Shown here one piece after another: positions 34,115-45,484 of a stretch of DNA of 64,000 nt. Location of the stretch: assembly GCA_009760855.2 (NCBI GenBank), contig WPIO01000189.1, positions 1 to 64,000 of the forward strand. Reading direction: 5' to 3'. The notes below the pieces were generated by a model that saw nothing but the letters and a program-made list of their open reading frames with translations, was not told the DNA's origin and searched no databases. The translations under genes were made by a program, and so were the position numbers. The stretch comes from Cristatella mucedo. Lineage: Eukaryota; Bryozoa; Phylactolaemata; Cristatellidae. Position 1 is the first letter of the stretch, and each line of letters starts with the position of its first letter.

Positions 34115-36820
34115 TCGGCAGCCCACTTGAACGCTTGTCTTTGGAGTTCTCGCACTGCAATGGCAATAAATCCCTAATGATACGTGATGTAATTACTGAG
34201 AACTGCTTTGACCTGTTCGCCTTTATCGGAACCTGGCTAAAGTTGATAACAAAACCGACCGACACGAAGGCCCCTACGAAGGCGCTCCTTCTTTCATATC
34301 CACCAATCAGATCAATCAAAATGTGTCATTTCGCCGCTGTCGCTCGCTTCCTCCTTCGATTTCAAAAATGTTCGCAGTTCTTTCAAAGCATAATGTTCTT
34401 TCGAATCTCTCTGTTTGAGATCATCCGACAACAAGCTGCAAATTGTGGCAGCGATCCGTCGCCCCTCAGGTGCCGAGTCCTAAGTTATCTCAGATTTCAG
34501 ATTATGTGTGCGAGAAATCGATCTTTGCTCGTTATGGATGATTTCGACATCCATTTTGATTACTTATTTGACGCCTTTTGTGCTGAATTTGTGCACTGAC
34601 CAATTCGTTTTTACTGTCATGTACATGACCTACTCACATTAAGAGTCAAACATTCAAAAGAATGTTCTCCTACATCTGCATGCTATCATCACTTGTCATT
34701 ACCTAATTCTGCATATCTGACCGCGTGTGGGTTTCGCTCATCCTGCAGTGTATGCCATTCTCCACGACTTAAGTTACATGCGAATCACGAGACCTCTGAA
34801 ACACGACTGAAATCGATGCTGTCAGTGAGAGATTCTCTTCTTCGCCTTCTGCTGCTGCTGCTCAATCCCCCTTCCGACTTGTCATCATTAGTGGAATGCT
34901 ACAACAAGACACTAGCCGATATGTTCGGCAAGTTTGCACCTCTGAATATGCGGACGGTGCGTCCTCGCCCAGACGGCCTAGTGTTTACAGCAGACATTAA
35001 ATTAGCTAGGCATATTAAGCGAAAGCTTGAGAAAGAATGCAAAATATCAGGACCGACAGGACATGAATATCGGGACTAGTGTAGATCATAGCAGTTCATC
35101 CTACCTAAGGCTAATTCTAGATTCTATTCAGATATCGTTGAATCACAGATGCACAATCCAAAAATGTATATGTCTACGATCAATCATCTCGGTATCCGCT
35201 TCCAGGTTAGCTCGGTACCTAGTGATTCTTGTTGCGATCTCGCTTGTTTCTTTTCTTGCTTTTTCAGGAAGACAGAAAGCATCAGAGAGCCCATCCCTTA
35301 GGGATAGGCAGCATCTTTTCTGGGCACATATTCATTCCACGGGGCTCCCCTCCCTCAATTACGTGCAGCAGCGCCGTTGCTCAATGTTCGCACTCAAGAA
35401 GGTCGCGAGGTCACGACCTCATTCGGAAATTCATCTCCCTGCGATTCGTCCTTTATGTGCTTGTGCGTGCTGACTGTTGCATGCTGCAACTAACCACACT
35501 TGAATGCTGGCCCTGTGCATGTCACCTCTAACCATATTATTCATCTTGTTTATCAAGCAAGATACCACTCATCGTTTGATCGTTTTTTCTTTGCAGCCAA
35601 TATTAAGCCCCTAAAAAGAGATCGAGTTCTCTGAGGGCGCTTTATCAAGTGTAGTAGTATTATTATTGTTATCATTATCTCCCAATCAAAGAAGACTACA
35701 AGTCCTCCAGACTCTATTAACACTGTCGCACTTTCTACGATGCGACCTGCTGCTACCTTGCATAACTAACATAATAGATAAGTGCTTAGCCTCAGGCCAC
35801 GTCCCTACTTATTTATAAAAGGCTGTAGTTAAACCATTAATTAAGGAAGCAACGCTAGATCAAGAAAACTTAAGCAGCTTCCGCTCAATCTCTCCACTGC
35901 CGTTTCCATCAAAGACACGGAAAAGAGTTGTGGCAGACCAGTTGAACTCATATATTGAAACGTCAAACCTAGCAAAAAAGTTCCAGTCTTGTGTAAGAGC
36001 TAATCACTCCACAGAGTTAGCACTTCTTAGGGTTGATAACGACTTTCTCAGGAATGCCAATATAGTTAAAGTCTTTCTTCTTGTTTAGCTTGTTCTTTCG
36101 GCAGTGTTTGATGCAATAGATCACCAAGTCCTTCTCGAGCGACTCTCATCCCGCATGGGCATCACGGGCCCTGCACTACGATAGTTTAAGTCATATCTTA
36201 GGGAGGCGCTCTAGACAATTGAGTACTACTGATGTGAATGGGATAAGGTCATTCAAGGAGCCACTGAAGTATTGGGGGGGTCCCTCAAGGATCCTGTGCT
36301 CGGTCTGCTCCTCTTCACAGTTGTTTACACTCTCTCTGCCTCTTGCCGATGTGATCACCACAAGCACAATCTAGGCTTTCGCTTCTATGCAGATGACACT
36401 CAGGTGTGCCTTGGCTTGGCCCTGATCACCAAGCACAATCTAGGCTTCAGCTTCCATGCAGAGGACACTCAGGTGTGCCTTGGCTCTGATCCCTTCCAAT
36501 CGTCCAGCTAGACGAACTCTCTCAACTCCCTTGCTGCATATGCTTACATCCGCACATGGATGGCAGCCAACTTTCTCAAATTAAACGACGATAAAAACCA
36601 ACTTGCTAGTTATGAGAAAACCAAGTGTGACTCCAAAACTGTAAGTTTTAACGCTAAACATCGGTTCTGTCAGCCCATCTCCTGTTTCATCTGCACAAAA
36701 TCTAGGCGCCTCTTCCAAAGTTACCTTGCACTAGACGACCACATCAGCTCCACAGTCAAGTCCGCCTACTTCCATCTACATAACATAACCACAAGGACGC
36801 TGTTGCCTCGGCCTCGAGGT
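34115..36820 (+). pseudogene. LINE-1 copy B, degraded EN-RT
   Basis: Plus-strand relic. Endonuclease codons run from about 34135 (ITENCFDLFAFIGTWLK; the usual LTETWL is changed). They pass through RPRPDGLVFTADIKLA at 34960 and SSFYSDIVESQMHNPKM at 35110. RT resumes at 35690 (SQSKKTTSP) and runs to about 36800. Many stops and shifts. It is interrupted by another LINE-1 tail at 35440-35676 and carries a duplicated YADD segment at 36353-36490. Confidence 0.8.
35440..35676 (+). mobile_element. LINE-1 3' end nested in copy B
   Basis: Begins in the 3' UTR (GCGATTCGTCC), has the full hairpin (TCTCTGAGGGCGCTTTATC) and ends in ATTATTATTGTTATC. ATCTCCC occurs at 35433-35439 and again at 35677-35683, consistent with a target duplication. 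Codons of the host copy resume right after it. Confidence 0.8.
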
Positions 36821-37342
36821 TACGGTCAAGCGATCGCATGTTTGATCAGTTGCAAATTTCCATCGCTAAGTGGTCGCACCATGGAGATGGTCACGTGGTC
36901 ATGCGTTCAGCTTCCTGTCGACCTATTGGTTTCGTACAAATGTTATTTGATTTTCTTGGGACACTCCCGATCATTAATCTTTACTATTCGCTCATCCACC
37001 CGTTCGCTAAAATAGGGACCCGGCGCTCATTTGACATTTCGCACCCGAGCACACAGATTGCTCAAGTTTCCTGTCATTATTGGAAAGAAGCCCACCATTA
37101 GTCGCCGCGATTGCGCTCTAAGGACCGGGAAACTTGACCGAGTAACTCCACTTCCGCCGGTTACTTCCACCCACGCCCACGCAAGGTCTTCCTTCTGAGC
37201 CTATAGCACAGAAATTCCTTGACCTCAAGGACCTGGCTTGATGAATCGGTGGGCTCATCGTCTACGTATCCTATCGATCAAGATTCAATTCAAAACTTGG
37301 AGTTTAATGCGACCACGTGTCGTTGATCATCAGCTGACTTAC
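36821..37342. other. No gene recognised
   Basis: Lies between the LINE-1 relic and an exon. Nothing identifiable. Confidence 0.35.
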
Positions 37343-37588
37343 CCGCCCAGCAAAGGCTAGTACACACAGAACGATCTCGGCGATGACTTTGCAGTCCAGC
37401 GGGTAAAGGTCGTCCGTTCCCGTGGTCGGGCCTTGAGGTGAGCTGCCGGCATTGCCTTGTTGAGCTTGAAATGTTTCGGAATCATCTGGAATACTTCTGC
37501 CGTTGTATGATTGATACACCTTTTTCCTCTGACTTTCTCGGTCGACAGGGTCATCTTCTTCCGAATAGTAACTGCCGTCCGTTTGCTC
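37343..37588 (-). CDS. Internal exon, 82 codons, acidic and Gln/Ser-rich protein
   Basis: On the minus strand the acceptor TCATTTATAG|GAG and donor GGGCGG|GTAAGTCAG are both strong, and 246 bases stay open in phase 0 at both ends. The peptide starts EQTDGSYYSEEDD and continues through a polar stretch (SYNGRSIPDDSETFQAQQ). It ends in a hydrophobic span, CKVIAEIVLCVLAFAG, which could be the start of a membrane helix. The only upstream candidate in matching phase is the first exon at 44554-44679, whose acidic end (TEEEDEDE) would run straight into this one. Later exons were not found. Family unknown. Confidence 0.6.
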
Positions 37589-37844
37589 CTATAAATGACA
37601 AGTCCTTTTAGCGGCTCCATCTACACATTTTTCGAATGCAGCTTGTCAATTCTATGAGAAATATGTCAGTTGATTCACAAAAAAACTTTCGGTGTGGCCA
37701 ATTAGTACTGACTAATAAAGCATTAACAGGAAGCAGAACATTTGCCTCATAACACTTACACATCCGCCGCCTGGCTTCAAATGTGCCAGTGAACCGTGTA
37801 AACATTTTTAAAAGCAAAAGAAAATAAAGGCTAGCTGATTTAAC

Positions 37845-37925
37845 ACTCATTAATATATCGGACAGAAGAGCGGTTTTGAATCAAGGTCGTGAAAGTCGTG
37901 CACCTTACCACTCGGCTAAGAGGCA
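37845..37925 (-). mobile_element. SINE-A variant, internally deleted
   Basis: The minus strand reads CCTCTTAGCCGAGTGGTAAG, a diverged A-box region, then TTTCACGACCTTGATTCAAA (B box), and after a short body AAATCAGCTAGCC. The middle 60-70 bases of SINE-A are missing. Confidence 0.5.
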
Positions 37926-38039
37926 GGTTTTACTACCTATAGGCCCCTGTAGGATTAGTGCGTAAAAACAGTATACCTTTCTGACGTGGGACATACAATG
38001 AAATGTCAGTTCCGGTTCCAACATTCCGGTGGATCCTAA

Positions 38040-38215
38040 CGCCTCGCTGCTTTAGCCCAGTGGTTTAGGCGCACGCCCCGACCAAGGTCAAGGTGAATGT
38101 ATTTGACGGTCGAAGTCGTGGGCTAGAGCCCTGCGCGGCATATGTGAAGCACCTGAATAGAGATATCAAGTTCTCTAAGGGCGCTATACAAATGAAATAT
38201 GTAATTGTGAAAGGA
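38040..38215 (+). mobile_element. SINE-B copy
   Basis: tRNA-like head with TTTAGCCCAGTGGTTTAGG (A box) and GTCGTGGGCTAGAGCCC (B box). The hairpin tail GCACCTGAATAGAGATATCA...CTCTAAGGGCGCTATACAAATG follows. Confidence 0.75.
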
Positions 38216-38506
38216 TACATGTATTGCCGAGATTCCTATCGGCCTCCTTTCTTCGCTGCAATATGGTTTGGATATACAATTTGACGCCATTCTGAAAATT
38301 TGCCCAGCATTCAACAGTAAGTGGCCTGCATCTTAGAGACGGAAAGAGACTGTAAATGGCACTCTTTCATCGAGAGCCCGCTGCTGCTGTATGCCTGGCG
38401 CAAGTGAACGCAATAATCACTTTGCTTGTGACTTGTATCTTGCTTCACGGGGAACGATAAGCAGTACGCCGAGGCGGAAGCGGAAGTATAATTGAACTTA
38501 CTACCG

Positions 38507-38734
38507 CTAGGCGTGCGGACCGTTTGGAAGGTTTGACAGTAGTTTGACAGATGACTTGAAGATGCTGATAGAGTCAGAGGAGAAAGTAGTCGGATTTAGC
38601 ACCGGAGTCTGGCCATCTTGTGAGTCCGAGCTCCACGATGGCTCGCTCGAGTCAGTCTGGGAGCGAACCAACAAACCTGCACTTGGCGTCACACCCGGGT
38701 CATAGGGCAGCATCTTGCAACGGAACGTCGTTCG
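38507..38734 (-). CDS. Candidate last exon, 75 residues, unknown
   Basis: On the minus strand a possible acceptor (TTAGGGCAG|CG) opens a frame of 75 codons ending at TAG. It contains MLPYDPGVTPSAGLLVRS, then a Ser/Asp-rich stretch (SSEPSWSSDSQDGQ) and FKSSVKLLSNLPNGPHA. The acceptor lacks a good pyrimidine tract. It lies between 44554 and 37588 on the same strand and begins in phase 0, so it could be an alternative end of that transcript, or a chance frame. Confidence 0.35.
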   Translation of the reverse strand, partial: RTTFRCKMLPYDPGVTPSAGLLVRSQTDSSEPSWSSDSQDGQTPVLNPTTFSSDSISIFKSSVKLLSNLPNGPHA

Positions 38735-38739
38735 CTGCC

Positions 38740-39370
38740 CTAACCTTATTGGCCTGAGCTACTATACGCAGTGTGACGTTCGCTGCCGCAACTAGCGGTG
38801 GAGTATCTGAAGCTGGCTCGTAACAAGAATTTTAGCTCGTAACTCAAGGCAAATTATCGGCCGAGAGACAGCACGTATCTCGAAACACTCGCATGTCGAA
38901 ACACTCGTTAGCCGAGGTACCACTGTATTTTAATTTAGAATGATTTGCCTTAGGGCGCTTTAAATCTAGGCAAACGATGAAGCATTAGACATAACAGTGT
39001 GTTGGAAATAACAGGAAGACAACGCAAACCAGGCACTCAGTTTCACCTACTAGATGGTTAGATTGGTGGTTTCCGTAATAACGAATTGTGTGTGTAATGC
39101 CTGGGTAATGTTTAATATGCATCAAAAGTAATCAAGGCAGCCTGCAGCCGAGCATTCATTCAGGCCCTTTTTTGTACATCAGGTAATTCCTGAATCCATA
39201 GACCACCTGTCACTTCGCTGCTGACTTAGACAAGAAATCCTACCATCGAGGTCAGTCGAGGTCTTGAGATTGTCAAATACCTCTGATCAGGACTTTGCAA
39301 TAGCGCAAGTGGGCCACCTTTTTGGAAGTTAATATCGACCAGCTTGCAGCAGAGAAATAAATAAATAAAT
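38740..39370. other. No gene recognised
   Basis: AT-rich spacer ending in (AAAT)n just before a SINE-A copy. Confidence 0.4.
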
Positions 39371-39374
39371 AATA

Positions 39375-39550
39375 AATAAATCCTAGCTGATTGAACAGCC
39401 TCTTTTTTTATAGCGACAGAAGAGCCTTTATGACTATCACCACCGCTTGCAGTGGCGATAAAGAATCGCCCACCGCAGGAATTGAACCCGCGAACTCGGG
39501 ACCGAGGTCGTGAAAGCAACCGCCTTACCTAGTGTGCCATCACGGCTCAA
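39375..39550 (-). mobile_element. SINE-A copy, full length
   Basis: Minus-strand copy ending AATCAGCTAGGATTTATTT at the left, with body and tRNA-like head close to the 14335 copy. One B-box base is changed (GGTTCAATTCC). Confidence 0.85.
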
Positions 39551-39824
39551 CAGAAAGCGGGTGTAATTAGTTTTCCACCTTTTGATTCAGTTACTAAGTG
39601 CTGTTCTGGTCGCTTTCTATGTAGTCTCTGCTTGCTTTGCAGCCTCCGATAGAATGAGAGCTCAGTCAATCGTTTTCCTTAACCGCTACCGAGTTTTTGG
39701 TCTTGATGGCGTCTTACTTCTACATGCGCACTCATCGTTAATATTTCATTAGTTCGACACGTTAATTCCTTTTTACATTGCATGCGCTTTAGTTTTTGAG
39801 TACCACTGGCAGTAATGTTACGCC

Positions 39825-40450
39825 CCTGGATGTCAGCCTATGGCTAAGGCGATCGAACTTCACGACCCGGATCGTGTGTTCGAGTCCTTGTGACAGCCCT
39901 CCGCACGACCCATCGTCGGGCTGGGTAGCGCCACCGAACAACAAGTCTTCTGGCTCCAGCACCGAACACTCTATTCCAAGCCACGCCGGCCAAGCCCAGT
40001 CTCTACACTCTAGACGGCCGCCGGCGTCTAGGGATCTCGTCCTCCCCTCCCTTGTTCTACTCCTTCGGCAACCCTTATATTCCATGCATGCGTTGTTTTT
40101 CGCACAGTCGGGCCATTGTTCGTTCCGAACCCGCCCGACAGCTGGCGGCGGCAGTTTATGGTAGATGGATGTCCCCACAGATGCCGCCAATGCATGGATT
40201 TGGGAAGGACTTCATCGTCATCGTCTGCCCTCGACCGGTCGCGAGCCTGCGGCTGCCTAAGCAGTCTGGCCCTCGTGGGGCCTCCTCCGCCGACTGCTCG
40301 CAGGCTGCAAGAGTCATGTCCCCTCACAGGGACTGGGAGAACTGTCGCGCACCGGGACCATCCTTTATTGTTCACTTCAAGCGGTAGCGATGACCGCTAA
40401 GGCTATTCTCCCACTAAATAACCGAGGCTGTTAAATCAGCCATTATTTAT
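39825..40450 (+). mobile_element. Long SINE-A-related composite repeat
   Basis: A tRNA-like head (ATGGCTAAGGCGATCGAA, then GTGTTCGAGTCC) lies at about 39838-39893. A tail similar to SINE-A (CAAGCGGTAGCGATGACC ... TTAAATCAGCC) lies at 40378-40440. Between them are about 480 GC-rich bases with open frames on both strands but no protein motif. It may be a longer SINE type, or a SINE-A with foreign sequence between head and tail. Confidence 0.5.
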
Positions 40451-43400
40451 TTCTTTCGTTTACTTTGTAGCGCAGCTTAAATTTGCAGCGCGTCTCAGCC
40501 CAAATGCTAAAATACTCGCACAGCTCAGCGGTCGCTTTTTAGAGCAATGCATGGTCGGGCTCGAAAATTTGTGTTTGCCACATGACAGTCGAGGAAGTAG
40601 TGGAGGGTATATCCGCTTAGCACCTGAGTGGGATGCTTCGTGGCGATTCTCTTACTGCGACAAGCCCATCATAATGCGAACGTGCGGTCGCTGGGGGAGA
40701 GAAAGGAGGGGTAGTCACCCATCGTCGTCAGGCGCCCATGCGGAGCGTGGCTGTCCTTTTATAGCCAGCAAGCTTACCAGTAAGCTCAGCCTCGCGGTCG
40801 CTCAGGCTGGGCAGGTGAACGAGCTGCATGACGGGAACCCCCGGCAATCGCAGCTCTTATTCTGATAGAACATGCACCTAGCTACATGCAACTAATTTCG
40901 GACGACTTGTGGATGGCGTCAGCCATCCTTGGTTGTCACGATCAGCAGAAGCAGCAGCCAAGGTCACCGCAAGGCCAAGTACCCCACGATACGCCAACTG
41001 CAAGCCATGCAAGCGCAGATAAACATGCAGTAAACTATGAAAATCTGAAGTAAAACAAATTGGTGGCCAGAAGGTACGAAATTGAATTAAGGGCACGATT
41101 ATTTCAAAAAATGATAGCCACGCCTCCCCTGATTGCATTTTGGGTAGTCCTCGAGACCTTGGGGAACCTCTAAACGCTGTCAAGTATTAGCGTTGCCTTC
41201 AGAACGAGCTGTTAAGGTACAGCGCCGTAGCCAGCTCAAGCGTACAGAAGCACTTAGCACAATTTGATTTGCACGGTGCACTATTTGCGAAGCCATTAGT
41301 AAAGCAAGCTTATTTTCGCGGCCGGCGAACGAGCCTTGGGGCGAGAGCTCTTCCGATGGCACCGGGGCTAAAAAGGAAATCGCATTTCACCTGATACTTA
41401 TGAAAGCTGTGGCTGCAAGGCAGCGACTCGAGCGTAGGATCTCGGGCTGCTGACAGCGATAGGTGCCACTGTCACGGCTCAGCCCTCACTGCATCGGATG
41501 CAGCGGCTCATTAGCTGCTCGCCTCGCCGTTCGTAGCCGACGAGCGACGCGTGGTCTAATCAATAAGCGACCGTCAGCAGCAGCGTCAGCAGCGCTTGTT
41601 TGGTCTCTTGAGAAGAAACCCTTGCAGGGATGCAGCGATGCCCGTTCTGGCCCTTTCTGGTCCGTTCTGGCCCGTTCTGGCTAGGATGTTGGCGCCGCGC
41701 CTCGCAGAAATGGACGAACGTTCTTGAGTGCACGGAGGCACGTCAAATCGTCACAGAAGTCACAGGGAACAATCGCCGGAATTTCGAAATAGGAAATAAC
41801 TTCGGACTCAAGCCATTTACTTGTTGCGGCGCTAATGATTTCTCTCATCAGCATAGTGGATTCTAGAGATTCACACATAATGAATATGGCAATATATTGT
41901 ACAAAGCGCAAACGGCGAAAATCCATGAAGAGAGAATTGTTGCTGGAGGCGGATCCCACCTGGACCCGTAAAAAGAAACGAATACGTGCATATCCGTTCT
42001 GAAGCTCCATCCGATTTCCTTTTTACGATGCCCAGTTACAGCGTAAAACTAAGAAGAGTGGGGGTTCAAGGGTCCATGATCACCAGGATCATTGAAAAAC
42101 CTTGCAACTTAACAGCATGTTAAAAACCGAACATGTGCTGGTGATGGAAAAATTCTGAATACAACACGCTTACAAAAACTACACTGGAATAACGGAAACT
42201 TATGTCCAAAACATCCGAAGCGGCACTACATCTCTCATTCAATAATAAAACGCCGGTAGAAAACATTATGTGAAGGTCAAACTTTGAAAATTTGACAGTT
42301 CAAATGTGCGTGTGGTAAGGTGATACGAAGAACTCCGTCCAGCGCAGCAGCCACCTAGCTAATGGTTGGTGAATAAACAGAATCAGAAGCGATCAATTGA
42401 CCTATAAGAGCGGCTTATTATTTGACATTGGGTAACGCTTGGTTATTTAGTGCAAGCACGCTCTTGTGTGGCCGGGAAAATCTTCGCGTTGCCTTCATTC
42501 CTTCTCTAATTATTATTACAAATTATTATTCCTCTAATTATTACGACAATGGCGCGCGGCGCTCGTTCTTTTTGCTAGCGCAGCGTCTTTTCTGCCTCCT
42601 CTTTTAAGACAGTATCACGTGAAGCTTGTATGCGGCGGACTGTCCTTAAAGTCGTACATGGCTGTACATAAGTTGTTGCGTCTGTCTCTGCTTGACATGG
42701 AAAATATAAATGTACTATTTAGTGTGCTATTTCACTAATCGGACTAAGCACCGACTAGATTAGACAATAAAAGGTCCTTAATTGATATGTATTATCGTCT
42801 ATAAAGTGTTTCCGACTCGGCATCTACAAGCTGAGTCGAGTCGCGAGTCGCGCGCGACACTACCGAGACCATTACTAAGCATAATCGCCGTCGTATAAGT
42901 ACGGCGTAGTCTTACACTGGACGTCACTCGAGCATGCGTTAGAAATACTCACTCCACGCTCTCGATTGAACCGGTCTCGCGGAACGACTAATTAAACACG
43001 CTCCTCCTCGATTGATCGTCCTGTCTGACCTGCGTTCTCGACCGGCTATCATGTCTGACCTTCGACCTCGACCGATCATCCTGTCTGCAGCTCGTCGGCC
43101 TCCTCGATGCATCGCATGTAGCCCGCGCCTCAGTGTTTGCAACCCGACACACTAAACGTCATACAATCCGTCGTATTGTGGACATTATTAAACTTCAGAG
43201 ATATTCGAAAGAGTAACATTGTGCTAGCGGGAACAGGCAAACATCCTTCAAGAGCCCACTGCCTGGAAGCTTAAACTGGCGACAGGAGAGAAATACTCGC
43301 GACATGCGTCATGACTCGTAGCAGCTGCTGCGAGAATATGCAGGAGGGCTTGCAAGTCAACCCACATCAGATGGCCACGCGACATTGCCACGGTATAACC

Positions 43401-44020
43401 TTACTTTTTATAAGTACACGACATTCCCAAAAAAAATTCCAACGTTACTCCTATAAAATCGGGCAAAATTTTGCCCTAAATTAATTAAACACCACCTACC
43501 GAAGTCAGTCACAAGTTAGCCAATTGGTACCGCCACAGGTCATGCAAGTCCAATTTCTTATAGTTCTCTCACAGCAAGTGCTCGCGGACTCCGTTGTCTT
43601 TTTATTACGCAAACTATCCAAGTGCATTAGAAAATAGCGTCACCAGACGCATACCTTAGCTTGCAACTTTCATTTGAGCTCCCCTCGAGTTACGAAAAGA
43701 TGCCTACTCTTGGAGGCCCATGTCACTGGCAGCGAATGACCTCGACCCGGGAAGCTCCCTGTGCACAGGGCACGATTTTGACCGAGAATTGAAAGTATCC
43801 GCATCGCACGACTTGGTGCGTGGCTTAGACTTGTGTCCGCAGGGCGATCGATCGCGGCGAATGCCTTATCGCTAGCCGTGGATACAAAAACGAAGACGAT
43901 CCTGCACGCGGCGGCGGCACCGCCAGCGGCGCCGCCGCCGCCGCCTACTGCCTAATGACCCAAGGCCGCATATGCAGTGCCGAAGGCTAGAAAACAGGCA
44001 CGGCAGCCGTCTTTACTTAC
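40451..44020. other. Long intergenic stretch
   Basis: Nothing secure. A minus-strand frame of 109 codons (42010-41681) has no known motif and no splice context. CCGTTCTGG-type short repeats occur at 41643-41682, and a 30-bp repeat at 43007-43100. From about 43850 the sequence becomes GC-rich (CGCCGCCGCCG at 43931-43941). Confidence 0.4.
43007..43105. repeat. 30-bp imperfect tandem repeat
   Basis: CTCGA-C/T-G starts at 43007, 43037 and 43067 (30-bp steps), with a diverged unit at 43103. The minus-strand frame reads 10-residue repeats such as MIAGRERRSD. Confidence 0.6.
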
Positions 44021-44027
44021 TCTAATT

Positions 44028-44150
44028 TAACGTATATCTCCATCTGTAATTCTGGAAAGCCACACGGGCTAAGTGGGTGTGACACTGGGGGGTTATCTAA
44101 AGCGCACTCCAAGCCTAAGAGGCGCTCATACAGTAGCTAATACTCTCAAG
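44028..44150 (-). mobile_element. LINE-2 3' tail, degenerate
   Basis: It keeps the order of the LINE-2 end: TATCTCCATCTGTAATTC, GTGGGTGTGACAC and TCTAAAGCGCACTCCAAGCC. Many substitutions. Confidence 0.55.
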
Positions 44151-44299
44151 GTCATCTACGAGCGAATCGAAACAGCAGCCGACGGAGTCGACCGCCAGCG
44201 GTCGGCCACCAACTGATAGGGGCCGCGTCCAGGACTCGAGACGCTGGCTCGAGGCGCTGGCTGAACCCGATCGGAGTTCGGACAAACAGGACCTGTGGG

Positions 44300-44900
44300 G
44301 TGGACCAGTCGGATCGACCCCCGAAAGCGGCGTTCGCGAGCCGCTGCGCGGCGATCGGACGGCTTCCGGCCATTGGCTACGGAGGCGATAGAGCGAACGA
44401 GCGAGCGCGAGGTGGCGACAGCTTCCGGCGCGCCAGTAGAAGCCCAAGGTGGAGCCGCCGGCGGGAGCTGCCAGCGGCCAACACAGCGCGCCGCCGCCGC
44501 CGCCTCGCGCCCCGCGGCGGCGGCGCGGGCGCGAGGCGTGAGGCGGCGGCTACCTCATCCTCGTCTTCCTCTTCGGTTTCGTCCGCTTGAGCGTCTCTGC
44601 TTGCGTCAGCCGGTCCGGCGGCGGTAGCCGAGCCGGGTGCAATGTCCGATCGCGTCTCCCGAGAGTGACCGCGGTGCATAGTCGGACAATAGCTGGTGCT
44701 GCAGACGCCAAACCGCAACGGGACGCAGGGTGACGCGCTAAGTCGACAGGGAGGGGCCGCTGGGCCAGCGGTCGTCGGAGCCGAGCAGCCCGTAGCTCTA
44801 CGGCGGCCGATTAGTAATTACGCTATTGACCGTTGTCTCAATTGCATCTGCACGCCATTGTTCCTCATTGGAGCACCTTCTCGTACGCCGCGCGTGCAGC
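44300..44900 (-). promoter_or_regulatory. GC-rich island, likely promoter and 5' region
   Basis: Rich in CG dinucleotides, unlike its surroundings, and overlapping a candidate first coding exon at 44679-44554. This suggests a CpG-rich start region of a minus-strand gene. No TATA box is obvious. Inference from composition and position only. Confidence 0.4.
44554..44679 (-). CDS. Candidate first coding exon of the acidic protein
   Basis: ATG at 44679 starts MHRGHSRETRSDIAPGS and runs 42 codons to an acidic end, DETEEEDEDE, followed by a donor GAG|GTAGCC. It ends in phase 0, the phase required by the exon at 37588-37343, which also begins acidic. The intron would be about 7 kb. Downstream of the donor the frame becomes Arg/Pro/Ala-rich, as GC-rich non-coding sequence does. 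The start is supported by the GC-rich island. Function unknown. Confidence 0.4.
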
Positions 44901-45480
44901 GGTAATCGATAGAGCGTTTTGTCTTAGTAATTTGACGTTGATCGACGATTTTTCGCCCACACAATGTCAGAGAAAGAGGCTACTGTTTAATTAACTGACC
45001 GCCTCAGGAAAAGGTGTATGACTGGTTAGTCCGTAGAAAAACAGTTTAGCAAATTAATAATAAGCCGTCTCACCTTCTTTCTATTAGCTGGAAGCGGTGT
45101 TAAAGAACTGGGAGAGTGTACAGCGTCTAGGTCAATAGCGCGTCGATTTATGGCACTCACGGCGCCATCGTTACGAGACTGCAACGCAAACGCCCTAGGC
45201 AGCTGAAGCATTTCACGACGTCACCTGACGAGCAAGCAGTCGCCATTTGGGCGGCTGGCCGAGCTATTATCGGCCACAAACGACTCAACCGGAGCGGTGC
45301 TTGAGATGGCAAACAGCGTAGTTCTATAACAGATTAGGGGTACATTGCCTTTTGTTACATAAATAAATGAATCTGGCAGGAGGCGCGCCTTCAGGGATAA
45401 GCTTTAGTCGCTCCTAACGGGAGACAACTCATTTTTTATACGACAACATGCTCCAGACTCAAAACGCTTTTTTTTTAAAT
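44901..45480. other. No gene recognised
   Basis: Spacer between the GC-rich island and a SINE-B copy. Confidence 0.4.
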
Positions 45481-45484
45481 ATAT

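Noticed and set aside
41681-42010. Minus-strand 109-codon frame
   Set aside because: No family motif, no splice or start support, mixed hydrophobic composition as expected by chance.
44295-44627. Plus-strand Arg/Ala-rich frames in the GC island
   Set aside because: GC-rich non-coding sequence lacks stops. The minus-strand first exon fits better.
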